Shown here one piece after another: positions 6,796 to 15,243 of a stretch of DNA of 21,542 bases. The notes below the pieces were generated by a model. The model did not search any database. It was not told the origin of the DNA and worked only from the letters and a program-made list of their open reading frames with translations. Numbering within the stretch: the first letter of the stretch is position 1; every line of letters begins with the position of its first letter. The translations under genes were made by a program, and so were the position numbers. The DNA is from Bacteroides sp. GTDB taxonomy: Bacteria; Bacteroidota; Bacteroidia; Bacteroidales; Bacteroidaceae. Location: positions 10,609 through 32,150 of the forward strand of contig DXLM01000036.1 of NCBI GenBank assembly GCA_019414725.1, in the 5' to 3' direction.

Positions 6796-6956
6796 TTGGT
6801 GAAAAGACCTTGTAATTCCTTTCAAAAGACCTGTTCTTTGTATAAAAAGACCTTGACGTTTTTTTAAAAGAACCTTGTCTTTGACGCCAAACATCAGGAC
6901 CTTTTTTTTAAATGTCTGGATCTTTTTCAAAAACAACAAGACCTTTTTTCAAAAGG
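6783..6956. repeat. Degenerate GACCT repeat array with 21-22 bp period
   Basis: Seven GACCT-type cores start at 6806, 6828, 6849, 6871 (AACCT), 6898, 6919 (GATCT) and 6940. A possible earlier one (GCCTT) lies at 6784. Steps are 22, 22, 21, 22, 27, 21 and 21 bp, about two turns of B-DNA. The first four cores follow an A run (AAAAGACCTTG type); the last three precede a T run (GACCTTTTTT type). The final copy forms a small hairpin (6942-6956). The array ends about 55 bp before the GH2 start codon. It could bind a protein along one face of the helix, intrinsically curve the DNA, or be a decayed minisatellite. Confidence 0.65.
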
Positions 6957-6967
6957 AACGGGTACAA

Positions 6968-6984
6968 ACGGACGGCCGGTCCGT
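6968..6984 (+). promoter_or_regulatory. GC-rich hairpin in the GH2 leader
   Basis: ACGGAC (6968-6973) pairs perfectly with GTCCGT (6979-6984) around GGCCG. It is followed by CTCTTTTCCC and then the GH2 ATG 26 nt downstream. If transcription starts upstream, this is an attenuator- or terminator-like stem in the leader. It also argues against translation starting at the upstream ATG at 6912. Confidence 0.45.
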
Positions 6985-7010
6985 CTCTTTTCCCAGATAG
7001 TGTAATAATT

Positions 7011-9635
7011 ATGAAGAAACTGTTTATTTTACTTGTGTGCCTGTTGCCTGTGTTGGCACAAGCTCAAATGGAAACCTCTGTAGCCGGATTCATCCCTTTA
7101 TCCGGTAGCGGAAGAATAGTATATAATTTCAATCCCGGATGGCGCTTTCATCGTGGAGACATAAAAGGCGCGGAAGCCGTACGTTTTGATGATACATCCT
7201 GGCAGGTAGTGTCTGTTCCGCATACTGTGGAACTGATGCCTGCCGAGGCAAGCGGTTGCCGTAACTATCAGGGTGTGGCATGGTACCGGAAACATTTTGT
7301 GATTCCTCAAGATATGAAAGGAAAAGAGGTGTCGCTTCATTTTGAGGGAGCTATGGGAAAACAGGTGATTTATTTAAATGGCAAGAGGGTGCAAGAGCAC
7401 TTGGGAGGATACCTTCCTTTCACTGTGCAACTGACGGAACAGGGGGTACAGCCCGGAGACAGTTGCTTGCTGGCAGTGATGACGGATAATAGTGATGATA
7501 AGAATTTTCCTCCGGGAAAACGTCAATATACCTTGGATTTCGCTTATCATGGAGGAATTTACCGGGATGTGTGGATGATAGGAAAATCAAGTGTAGCTAT
7601 TACAGATGCCTTGGAGGCCGATAAGGTGGCCGGAGGTGGAGTTTTTGTGCATTTTGACAATATAAGCGGGAAAAAAGCGGAAGTGTATGTGGATACGGAA
7701 GTGCATAACAGTGGAAAGCAGACGCGTACCGTAGCCGTGGAGACGGTTTTGGCGGATGCCGGCGATGTTCCCGTAAAACGGGTTTCGCAACAGGTGAAGC
7801 TGCAAGCAGGGGAATCGAAGACGGTGCGGCAACAGTTTGCAGTTCGCAATCCTAAGTTATGGTCTCCTGACTCGCCTTATTTGTATAGGATACAATCTCG
7901 TGTCAAAGCCGGACATGAAGTGTTGGATGGGGGAGTGACACGTGTGGGGATCCGCAAAGCGGAATTTAAAGGTAAGGATGGCTTTTGGTTGAATGGCAAG
8001 CCTTTTGGTCAATTGGTCGGCGCGAACCGTCATCAGGATTTTGCATACGTGGGTAATGCGCTGCCCAACAGCCAGCAATGGAGGGATGCCAAACGCTTGC
8101 GTGATGCAGGATGTACCATTATCCGTGTAGCTCATTATCCGCAAGATCCGGCATTCATGGATGCTTGCGACGAAATGGGGCTGTTTGTTATTGTGGCTAC
8201 TCCGGGATGGCAATATTGGAATAAAAATCCGGAGTTCGCAAAGCTGGTACATCGGAATACACGTGAGATGATACGCCGGGACCGCAATCATCCCAGTGTG
8301 CTGATGTGGGAGCCTATTTTGAATGAAACGCCTTATCCGCGCGATTTCGCACTGGAGGCGTTACGGATTACACGGGAGGAGTTTCCTTATCCCGGACGCC
8401 CTGTAGCGGCAGCCGATGTTCATTCGAAAGGAGTGGCGGAAAACTATGATGTGGTGTACGGATGGCCGGGAGATGATGAGAAGGCAGACCGTCCGGAACA
8501 ATGTATTTTTACTCGTGAGTTTGGCGAGAATGTGGATGACTGGTATGCACATAATAATAATAACCGTGCCAGCCGTAGCTGGGGGGAACGCCCGTTGCTG
8601 GTGCAGGCGTTGTCATTATCAAAGAGTTATGATGAAATGTACCGCACTACAGGGCAGTTTGTCGGTGGGGCGCAATGGCATCCTTTTGACCATCAGCGGG
8701 GGTATCATCCCGATCCGTATTTCGGGGGCATTTATGATGCGTTCCGTCAGCCTAAATACGCTTATTATGCTTTTCGCAGCCAGTCTGCCGCGACATTGAA
8801 GCATCCTGTGGCGGAATGTGGCCCTATGGTGTTTATCGCCCATGAGATGTCTCCTTTCTCGGATGCCGATGTGGTGGTGTTCAGTAATTGTGACTCGGTT
8901 CGTCTCTCTGTCTATGACGGTACTGAGAGCCGGACGCTTCCGGTTGTTCATGCGCAGGGACACATGCCTAATGCCCCGGTGATATTCAAGGATGTATGGG
9001 ATTTCTGGGAAGCACGCGAGTATAGTTATAAGCAAAAAAACTGGCAGAAAGTAAATATGGTGGCAGAAGGAATTATAGACGGTAAAGTGGTTTGCACCTA
9101 TAAGCGGATGCCGTCACGCCGCAGCACGAAGTTGCGTATGTATGTGGATACGGAAGGAAAGCAATTGGTGGCAGACGGTTCGGATTTTATCGTAGTGGTG
9201 GCCGAAGTGATGGATGATAGCGGTAATGTGCGTCGTCTGGCAAAAGAAAATATCGTCTTTACTGTAGAAGGTGAAGGACGAATTATAGGGGATGCCTCTA
9301 TCAATGCCAATCCGCGCACGGTGGAGTTTGGCTCTGCTCCCGTATTGATCCGTTCTACCCGCAAGCCCGGCAAAATAAAGGTGAAGGCCCATGTGCAGTT
9401 TGAAGGAACGAATGCGCCGGTTGCTACGGAAATAGAATTAGGAAGTATTCCGTCAGAACTGCCTTTCTGTTATACGGAGGAGGAGACGGATGCCCAATCA
9501 GCCGGAGCAGGACTGGCCGGAAGCTCTGTTAGAACAGAAAGAATGGCGGGGAAAGTTGTGCTGACAGAAGAGGAAAGGCAAAAAGTATTGATGGAGGTGG
9601 AGAGACAGCAAACTGAATTCGGTACGGAGAAGTAA
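7011..9635 (+). CDS. Secreted family GH2 glycoside hydrolase (beta-galactosidase/beta-glucuronidase type)
   Basis: This 874-residue protein has a signal peptide MKKLFILLVCLLPVLAQA followed by Q, which sets the start at 7011; the frame is open back to 6912. Domain order is typical of GH2: a jelly-roll sugar-binding domain (about 25-185, with GVAWYRKHF and AYHGGIYRDVWM), an Ig-like domain (about 190-295), a TIM barrel (about 300-600) and a C-terminal Ig-like region (about 690-830). Likely acid/base is E439 in LNE (N438-E439); likely nucleophile is E503 in FTREFGEN. Next to a pectate lyase and SusC/D it probably trims a beta-linked galactose, glucuronate or related sugar from pectic oligosaccharides in the periplasm. 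The exact specificity cannot be read from sequence. It lies 125 bp upstream of the regulator gene on the same strand. Confidence 0.88.
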   Translation: MKKLFILLVCLLPVLAQAQMETSVAGFIPLSGSGRIVYNFNPGWRFHRGDIKGAEAVRFDDTSWQVVSVPHTVELMPAEASGCRNYQGVAWYRKHFVIPQDMKGKEVSLHFEGAMGKQVIYLNGKRVQEHLGGYLPFTVQLTEQGVQPGDSCLLAVMTDNSDDKNFPPGKRQYTLDFAYHGGIYRDVWMIGKSSVAITDALEADKVAGGGVFVHFDNISGKKAEVYVDTEVHNSGKQTRTVAVETVLADAGDVPVKRVSQQVKLQAGESKTVRQQFAVRNPKLWSPDSPYLYRIQSRVKAGHEVLDGGVTRVGIRKAEFKGKDGFWLNGKPFGQLVGANRHQDFAYVGNALPNSQQWRDAKRLRDAGCTIIRVAHYPQDPAFMDACDEMGLFVIVATPGWQYWNKNPEFAKLVHRNTREMIRRDRNHPSVLMWEPILNETPYPRDFALEALRITREEFPYPGRPVAAADVHSKGVAENYDVVYGWPGDDEKADRPEQCIFTREFGENVDDWYAHNNNNRASRSWGERPLLVQALSLSKSYDEMYRTTGQFVGGAQWHPFDHQRGYHPDPYFGGIYDAFRQPKYAYYAFRSQSAATLKHPVAECGPMVFIAHEMSPFSDADVVVFSNCDSVRLSVYDGTESRTLPVVHAQGHMPNAPVIFKDVWDFWEAREYSYKQKNWQKVNMVAEGIIDGKVVCTYKRMPSRRSTKLRMYVDTEGKQLVADGSDFIVVVAEVMDDSGNVRRLAKENIVFTVEGEGRIIGDASINANPRTVEFGSAPVLIRSTRKPGKIKVKAHVQFEGTNAPVATEIELGSIPSELPFCYTEEETDAQSAGAGLAGSSVRTERMAGKVVLTEEERQKVLMEVERQQTEFGTEK

Positions 9636-9642
9636 TATAGAT

Positions 9643-9712
9643 GGAACGCGGATTTATCTCGTTCCAATCTAACCAATAATTGGTATTTAACTAATTTCAA
9701 TTTAAGTACCAA
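9643..9712. repeat. Inverted repeats between the GH2 and regulator genes
   Basis: There are three palindromic elements. GGAACG (9643-9648) and CGTTCC (9660-9665) form a weak hairpin just after the GH2 stop. ACCAATAATTGGT (9672-9684) is a perfect palindrome around a central A. Arms 9680-9691 and 9701-9712 (TTGGTATTTAAC against TTTAAGTACCAA) match at 10 of 12 positions and overlap the -33 region of the regulator promoter. They could be operator sites; no clear terminator T run is present. Confidence 0.5.
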
Positions 9713-9732
9713 CGGATTTTTTCTTATCTTTG
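9701..9732 (+). promoter_or_regulatory. Probable promoter of the hybrid regulator gene
   Basis: TATCTTTG (9725-9732) is a perfect -7 match. TTTA (9701-9704) is a one-mismatch -33 element at a 20-bp spacing. Transcription would start near 9739, about 22 nt before the ATG at 9761. Confidence 0.6.
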
Positions 9733-9760
9733 ACCTCGGTTTGAAGAAAACTAAATACTT

Positions 9761-12700
9761 ATGAAGAAATATATACTTATTATACTTTGTTGCCTGACAA
9801 GCTTTCCTCTGTGGTCATATAATGTGAATATGATTGTGGAACATTATTCTGTAGATCAAGGGCTTCCTAATAATACGGTAAACTGTACCTTGAAAGACAG
9901 AGATGGCTTTATCTGGTTCGGAACCTGGTATGGCTTATGTTGTTTCGATGGAGTGAAGTTTAAAACATTCAATAAACAGGAGCACGACTCGGATGTGCCG
10001 CCACGTAAGATCCAGCGCATAGTCGAGGATAAAAACGGGTATATATGGGTAAAGACCATTGACCGTAAGTTATATGTCTTCAATAAAGTGACCGAATGTT
10101 TTCATGCTGTTTATGATGACATGAAGAACTATTCGGAGAATATTCAGGTGATAAAATTACAAAATACGGCCGAGGGGGATGTGTTGTTGCTGACCAAAGA
10201 TAAAAATCTGTTATTGGCCGGGGTAGATGAAAAGGGGCAGGTAACTATCAAGATTCTGTTCGATTCTCGGGATGAGATAAACAAGCATGATTATACACTG
10301 AAACACCATGTCCTGTGCGAGACGGAGGAATATATCAGTTGGATAGGAACTGATTATAAGGTGTCTGCCGTGCATAAAGGAGCGGAATTGGCATCCCGGC
10401 CTGCCGATTTCATAACCAGTAAGATTAATTCCGGCGACAAGGATAGTTTTACCAGTTTCTTTGAGGATGGCAGGAAGGTATGGGTCGGAGATCGTGCGGG
10501 TATTTTTTACAGTATCGATGTAAGGACCGGTTTGGTAAACCGGTATGTACTTTCCGAAATAAAAGGTGCGATCAGCAATTTGCTGGTTACTCCGGCAGGT
10601 TATGTCTATCTCAGTGTGGCCGGACAAGGTACATACGAATATGATTTGGCCGAGCGCAGGTTGCAAAAGATAAATACTGAAATGAATGATGCTATGGTTA
10701 CTCATGCATTCATAGACCAGTATGATAAAATATGGTTTCACGAAAATGAGAAGGCGCTGATTTATTATGATCCGTTGAACCATACTGCAAAACGGTTTCC
10801 GTTTACCATGTTCGGCAAGATAACCACCCTGTATTCGGAAGATGCCGGCGAAAGAGGGCTCTTTTTCCTGTCTCCGGCAGGAGAGGCCTGGTTGTTCGAC
10901 AGGGAACATGCGGAGATGGTTTATATTAATAAATTGAAACAACTTTCTAATGATAGGGCAAATCAGCAGTTTTATCATCTGATGTTGGATAATGACGGGG
11001 TATTGTGGCTTTCCTCTGCCGATGAAGGGGTGTATTGTATGAATTTCCCCAAGAAGCAATTCAATCTGCTTTCGTTGTCTCCGCAATCAGCCGGTCGGGA
11101 AAATTATGCGACAGGGGTAAGAGCCCTTTTCCAATCAAAAAGTGGCGATATCTGGGTGGGCACCCGTTGGCAGAGTGTTTATCGGATGGACCGGAACGGT
11201 GTAACCAAACATGTTTTTTCGACAGGTGACGAGCATATAGGTAATGTATATCACATCATGGAAGATGACAAGGGAAACCTTTGGTTCTCTACCAAAGGCG
11301 ACGGATTGGTGAAAGCTGTTCCTGATGAGAAAGCTGCAGGTGGTTTCCGTTTTAAACGCTATCTGCATAATTTGTCTGATTTGTCGTCGATCAGCGGGAA
11401 TGATGTGTATTTCACTTATCAGGATGAAAAGAAACGTATCTGGGTGGGTACTTTGGACGGAGGATTGAATCTGCTTTGTGAGGAAAATGGGGAAGTCACT
11501 TTTAAGAATAAATATAACGGATTCAAGAACTATCCTACGTATGGCCTTTATATGGAAGTGAGAAATATGATAGAGGATAATGACGGGCGTATGTGGGTAG
11601 GTACGATGGACGGGCTGATGTCTTTTAAAAACAACTTTGCCTCAGTGGAGCAGATTGATTTTGAAACCTATCGTGGTTCCAACCGGGTAAATTATGCCGA
11701 TAGCGATGTGTACGCGCTTTATAAAGACGAGTTCTCTCAGATATGGGTATGCGTGTTTGGTGGAGGATTGAGCAAATTGTCGGGATACGATGAGGAAACG
11801 CATAAGCTTTCATTTAAATCGTATGGCTGGGAAGATGGATTGAATAATGATGTGGTGATGTCTATTATAGAAGATGATAACGGTTTCCTTTGGCTTGTTA
11901 CGGAAAAAGGACTCTCTTGTTTTGACAGGGCGACAAGCCAGGTGCGTAACTATGACAAATACGATGGCTTTCCCCCGGTTGTGATGGAAGAAAGCACCAC
12001 ATTGAAAACGCTGGACGGAGAACTCTGGGTAGGGTGTAAAGAGGGTATCTTGACCTTTTCTCCCGATAAGCTGGAAACGCAAAGATTTGATTATAATACA
12101 TTTATTGTAGGATGTCAGATATCAAACCGGGATATACGCAGCTATACGGACCATCCCATTATTGACCGGTCCATTACCTATACAGACAAGATTACATTGA
12201 ATCATAACCAGTCCATGTTTACTTTAGAGTTTGCGGCGTTGAACTATAATAATCAGAACCGTGTGTCTTACAAATATATTTTGGAAGGATATGAAAAAGA
12301 ATGGCACTATAACGGGAAGAACCGTATAGCGTCCTATACCAATGTTCCTCCCGGCAAGTATCTTTTCAGAGTACAGACACTGGATGAGGCAAATCCCGGT
12401 TTGGAATCTTTCCGTGAGTTGACCGTTGTCATTCTGCCGCCTTGGTGGGCCAGTTGGTGGGCGTATGTTATCTATATGATTATAGCCGTAGCCTTATTGC
12501 TGGTGGCTATAAAATTATCTCTTTTCATGATTAAGGTGAAGAATGATGTGTATATCGAACAAAAATTGTCCGAATTGAAAATCAAGTTCTTTACCAATAT
12601 CTCGCATGAGTTGCGTACTCCGCTGACTCTGATTCAAGGGCCTATTCAGGAGTTGAAAGAGAAAGAAAAACTATCTCAGAAAGGAATGCAATATGTGGAT

Positions 12701-14164
12701 CTGATGGAAAAGAATACCAAACAGATGCTGCAACTGGTCAATCAGATATTGGATTTCCGTAAAATACAGAACGGCAAGATGCGTCTGCATGTGTCGTTGT
12801 TCAACCTGAATGAGATGGTAGACTCTTTTGAGAAAGAATTCAGGGTGATGGCCGAAGAAAATGAAGTCAGCTTCACGTTCCAGCTGGCCGGTGAGGATAT
12901 CATGGTATGGGCGGATAAGGAGAAAGTGGCCATCGTGATCCGCAACATCATCTCCAATGCGTTCAAGTTCACTCCTGCCGGGGGGAATATTTATGTCACG
13001 ATGGGAGTGTCGGATGATGACAGGCATTGTTATGTACGGGTGGAAGATAGCGGTGTGGGGATTCCCCAAAGCAAGCTTTCCGAAATCTTCGAGCGTTTCT
13101 CGCAGGCTGACAATGCACGTGGCGCTTATTATCAGGGAACGGGCATCGGATTGGCTTTGTCTAAGGAAATTATCAGTCTGCATCATGGGGAAATCTATGC
13201 AGAGAGTCCTGAAGGGAAGGGAGCGGTCTTTACCATTGAATTGCAACTGGGTAAGGAGCATTACAAACCGTCGGAAGTCGATTTCTATATGGGCGGGGAA
13301 ACGGTGAGTGTTCCTGAGGCTGAATCTGTTTCTGCCTCTGCCGGCAAGGAAAGCGAGGAGGAGAAAGAACAGCCTGTCGATTCGTCTTTGCCTACCGTGC
13401 TGATTGTAGAAGATAATAAGGATTTATGCAATATGTTGAAGCTGCAATTGGAAGATAAATTCAATATTTATATGGCCAATGATGGTGTGGAGGGGCTGAA
13501 GAAAGTACATCTTTATCATCCCGACATGGTAGTCACCGACCAGATGATGCCGAATATGGATGGAATAGAGATGTTGCAACGCATCCGTAAAGATTTCCAA
13601 ATCAGTCATATTCCGGTGATTATCCTGACGGCGAAAGGTAATGATGAAGCGAAGACCAAAGCGATAAGCATGGGAGCGAATGCCTATATCATCAAACCTT
13701 TCAGCAAAGACTATCTGGTAGCACGTATCGAACAGTTGCTGAATGAACGTAAATTGTTCCGTGAACGTGTATGGCAGCAGCCCGAAGAACATAAGGAGGA
13801 ACAGGATACATACGAACAGTTCCTGGTGAAGAAAGATGTGCAGTTCATTGAAAAGATTCATCAGGTTATAGAAGAGAATCTGGATAATAGTGATTTTAAT
13901 ATAGATACTATAGCATCGACTATCGGGCTGAGCCGCTCGGCTTTCTTTAAGAAGTTAAAGAGCCTGACCGGGTTTGCTCCGGTGGATTTAGTGAAAGAGA
14001 TTCGTCTGAATAAATCAATAGAGTTGATTAAAAACTCGGATATGAGTATTTCAGAAATAGCTTTTGCCGTAGGCTTCAAGGATTCCGGTTATTTCAGTAA
14101 ATGTTTTCGTAAGAAATATGATCAGACTCCGAGGGAATATATGAATGAATGGCGTAAAGGTTGA
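9761..14164 (+). CDS. Hybrid two-component system sensor/regulator (HTCS) of the polysaccharide locus
   Basis: This 1467-residue one-protein two-component system has an N-terminal signal sequence (MKKYILIILCCLTSFPLW) and a periplasmic region of two beta-propellers built from Reg_prop repeats (about 25-790, repeated motifs such as DGFIWFGTW, GDIWVGTR, GRMWVGTMDG). A Y_Y_Y domain follows (about 825-890, KYILEGYEKEW). One membrane helix (about 899-922) leads to a HisKA domain with H949 in SHELRTPL and a HATPase (N1066, D1096 in DSGVGIP, then GTGIGLAL). The receiver has D1260, T1290 and K1312, and an AraC-type helix-turn-helix ends the protein (about 1365-1465). All phosphotransfer residues are present. 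Family members bind oligosaccharides released from the target glycan and activate the adjacent susC/susD genes. Here the ligand is probably a pectic fragment. The gene has its own promoter and ends 165 bp before the next gene, with a terminator between. Confidence 0.95.
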   Translation: MKKYILIILCCLTSFPLWSYNVNMIVEHYSVDQGLPNNTVNCTLKDRDGFIWFGTWYGLCCFDGVKFKTFNKQEHDSDVPPRKIQRIVEDKNGYIWVKTIDRKLYVFNKVTECFHAVYDDMKNYSENIQVIKLQNTAEGDVLLLTKDKNLLLAGVDEKGQVTIKILFDSRDEINKHDYTLKHHVLCETEEYISWIGTDYKVSAVHKGAELASRPADFITSKINSGDKDSFTSFFEDGRKVWVGDRAGIFYSIDVRTGLVNRYVLSEIKGAISNLLVTPAGYVYLSVAGQGTYEYDLAERRLQKINTEMNDAMVTHAFIDQYDKIWFHENEKALIYYDPLNHTAKRFPFTMFGKITTLYSEDAGERGLFFLSPAGEAWLFDREHAEMVYINKLKQLSNDRANQQFYHLMLDNDGVLWLSSADEGVYCMNFPKKQFNLLSLSPQSAGRENYATGVRALFQSKSGDIWVGTRWQSVYRMDRNGVTKHVFSTGDEHIGNVYHIMEDDKGNLWFSTKGDGLVKAVPDEKAAGGFRFKRYLHNLSDLSSISGNDVYFTYQDEKKRIWVGTLDGGLNLLCEENGEVTFKNKYNGFKNYPTYGLYMEVRNMIEDNDGRMWVGTMDGLMSFKNNFASVEQIDFETYRGSNRVNYADSDVYALYKDEFSQIWVCVFGGGLSKLSGYDEETHKLSFKSYGWEDGLNNDVVMSIIEDDNGFLWLVTEKGLSCFDRATSQVRNYDKYDGFPPVVMEESTTLKTLDGELWVGCKEGILTFSPDKLETQRFDYNTFIVGCQISNRDIRSYTDHPIIDRSITYTDKITLNHNQSMFTLEFAALNYNNQNRVSYKYILEGYEKEWHYNGKNRIASYTNVPPGKYLFRVQTLDEANPGLESFRELTVVILPPWWASWWAYVIYMIIAVALLLVAIKLSLFMIKVKNDVYIEQKLSELKIKFFTNISHELRTPLTLIQGPIQELKEKEKLSQKGMQYVDLMEKNTKQMLQLVNQILDFRKIQNGKMRLHVSLFNLNEMVDSFEKEFRVMAEENEVSFTFQLAGEDIMVWADKEKVAIVIRNIISNAFKFTPAGGNIYVTMGVSDDDRHCYVRVEDSGVGIPQSKLSEIFERFSQADNARGAYYQGTGIGLALSKEIISLHHGEIYAESPEGKGAVFTIELQLGKEHYKPSEVDFYMGGETVSVPEAESVSASAGKESEEEKEQPVDSSLPTVLIVEDNKDLCNMLKLQLEDKFNIYMANDGVEGLKKVHLYHPDMVVTDQMMPNMDGIEMLQRIRKDFQISHIPVIILTAKGNDEAKTKAISMGANAYIIKPFSKDYLVARIEQLLNERKLFRERVWQQPEEHKEEQDTYEQFLVKKDVQFIEKIHQVIEENLDNSDFNIDTIASTIGLSRSAFFKKLKSLTGFAPVDLVKEIRLNKSIELIKNSDMSISEIAFAVGFKDSGYFSKCFRKKYDQTPREYMNEWRKG

Positions 14165-14186
14165 TTTCTTGATCTTATAAAGCAGG

Positions 14187-14250
14187 AGTCCCGTAAACAG
14201 ATGCAAGCGAGCATTGTGTTTGCGGGATTGTCTTATTTGTTTTCTAAGTT
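14187..14250 (+). terminator. Hairpin terminator after the regulator gene
   Basis: AGTCCCGTAAACA (14187-14199) pairs with TGTTTGCGGGATT (14217-14229), 13 positions with two G:U pairs. An inner ATGC/GCAT (14201-14204 with 14211-14214) extends the stem. A T-rich tract (TCTTATTTGTTTTCTAAGTT) follows directly. This is the best intrinsic terminator in the window and separates the regulator from the susC/susD unit. Confidence 0.7.
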
Positions 14251-14252
14251 AT

Positions 14253-14304
14253 TTTGTGTTTTTATTAAGATTTAGTGATTACATACTTTTTTGTGATGCG
14301 TCTT
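14253..14304 (+). promoter_or_regulatory. Candidate promoter/control region of the epimerase-susC-susD unit
   Basis: TTTG (14253-14256) and TACTTTTTTG (14284-14293) resemble -33 and -7 elements, but the spacing is 27 bp and the -7 box is two bases too long. A weak promoter needing an activator would be expected for a regulator-dependent operon. TGCGTCTT at 14297-14304 also occurs at 20805-20812, before the pectate lyase gene. Support is weak. Confidence 0.25.
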
Positions 14305-14329
14305 AATTCTAAACAATAACTAGATTACG

Positions 14330-15214
14330 ATGAATGTGAAAAAAATTATCAGTTTAATCATGCTCCTGTTCATGTTACTGCCTTTGGGAGCACAGAATTC
14401 AGAGGGAAAACAACGCTATAAAATAGCTGCGTGTGACTGGATGATGCTAAAGCGTCAGAAGATCGGTTCTTTTCAATTGATGAAGGAACTAGGAGGTGAT
14501 GGCATAGAAATGGACATGGGAGGCTTGGGAAAACGGGATACTTTTGATAATAAGTTCCACCAGCCCCATTTCTGTAAATTATTTAAAGAAACAGCACAGG
14601 AGCAGCATATTGAAGTTCCTTCTGTGGCGATGTCCGGATTCTTTGGACAATCTTTCTTGACTCATCATAATTATAAAGCTTTAGTGCAGGATTGTTTGAA
14701 TACGATGAAGGTGATGGGGGCCCAAGTAGCTTTCCTTCCATTAGGCGGCATAAAAGAGGACTGGACAGTAGCGGGTGATGCACGTCAGGAGTTGGTAAGC
14801 CGTTTGCACGAAGTGGGAGAAATGGCAGTGAAAGATGGAGTAGTGATAGGTATCCGTACTCCTTTGGATGCCGGAGGGGATATAAAACTGTTGAAAGAAA
14901 TTAATTCGAAAGGTATAAAGATTTATTATAGTTTTCAAAATGCGTTGGAAAATGGACGCGACCTCTGTAAAGAGTTGAAAAAATTAGGAAAGGATCGGAT
15001 TTGTCAGATACATTGTACGGATACAGACGGGGTTACTCTTCCTTATAATACTCGTCTGGATATGAATGCCGTAAAGCATATCCTTGATAAGATGGGGTGG
15101 AGCGGATGGCTGGTCATTGAACGGTCACGGAATAAGGATGAAGTCCGGAATGTAAAGAAAAACTTCGGGACGAATGTCGCTTATCTGAAACAGGTATTTC
15201 AACAAGAAAAATAA
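14330..15214 (+). CDS. Exported sugar-phosphate isomerase/epimerase-like TIM-barrel protein
   Basis: This 294-residue protein has a signal peptide (MNVKKIISLIMLLFMLLPLG then AQ), so it is predicted to be periplasmic. The rest matches the AP_endonuc_2/xylose-isomerase-like TIM barrel of sugar isomerases and epimerases. Motifs include GGDGIEMDMGG with E60, H228 in ICQIHCTDTDG, and E264 in GWLVIERSR. As I remember the family, relatives have IGIET where this protein has IGIRT (R176), so a usual metal-ligand glutamate seems replaced by arginine. The segment IYYSFQN also differs from the usual YFNFSN. Activity is therefore doubtful; it could have altered chemistry or bind sugar only. It is the first gene after the terminator, 29 bp before the susC-like gene, and so probably heads that operon. 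Periplasmic location fits work on a free sugar rather than a sugar phosphate. Confidence 0.8.
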   Translation: MNVKKIISLIMLLFMLLPLGAQNSEGKQRYKIAACDWMMLKRQKIGSFQLMKELGGDGIEMDMGGLGKRDTFDNKFHQPHFCKLFKETAQEQHIEVPSVAMSGFFGQSFLTHHNYKALVQDCLNTMKVMGAQVAFLPLGGIKEDWTVAGDARQELVSRLHEVGEMAVKDGVVIGIRTPLDAGGDIKLLKEINSKGIKIYYSFQNALENGRDLCKELKKLGKDRICQIHCTDTDGVTLPYNTRLDMNAVKHILDKMGWSGWLVIERSRNKDEVRNVKKNFGTNVAYLKQVFQQEK

Positions 15215-15243
15215 GATAATATTTTAATTTTAAAAAAGATTCT

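Noticed and set aside
6712..6939. Minus-strand 75-codon frame
   Set aside because: Its lysine- and leucine-rich translation is just the GACCT repeat array read in reverse; no start context or protein family fits.
6801..6956. Possible CRISPR array
   Set aside because: The repeated unit is only about 5-11 bp and degenerate, the period of 21-22 bp is too short for repeat plus spacer, and no cas genes are near.
10211..11086. Long minus-strand open frame of 291 codons opposite the regulator
   Set aside because: It is a shadow of the clearly coding plus-strand hybrid regulator; its translation has no domain features.
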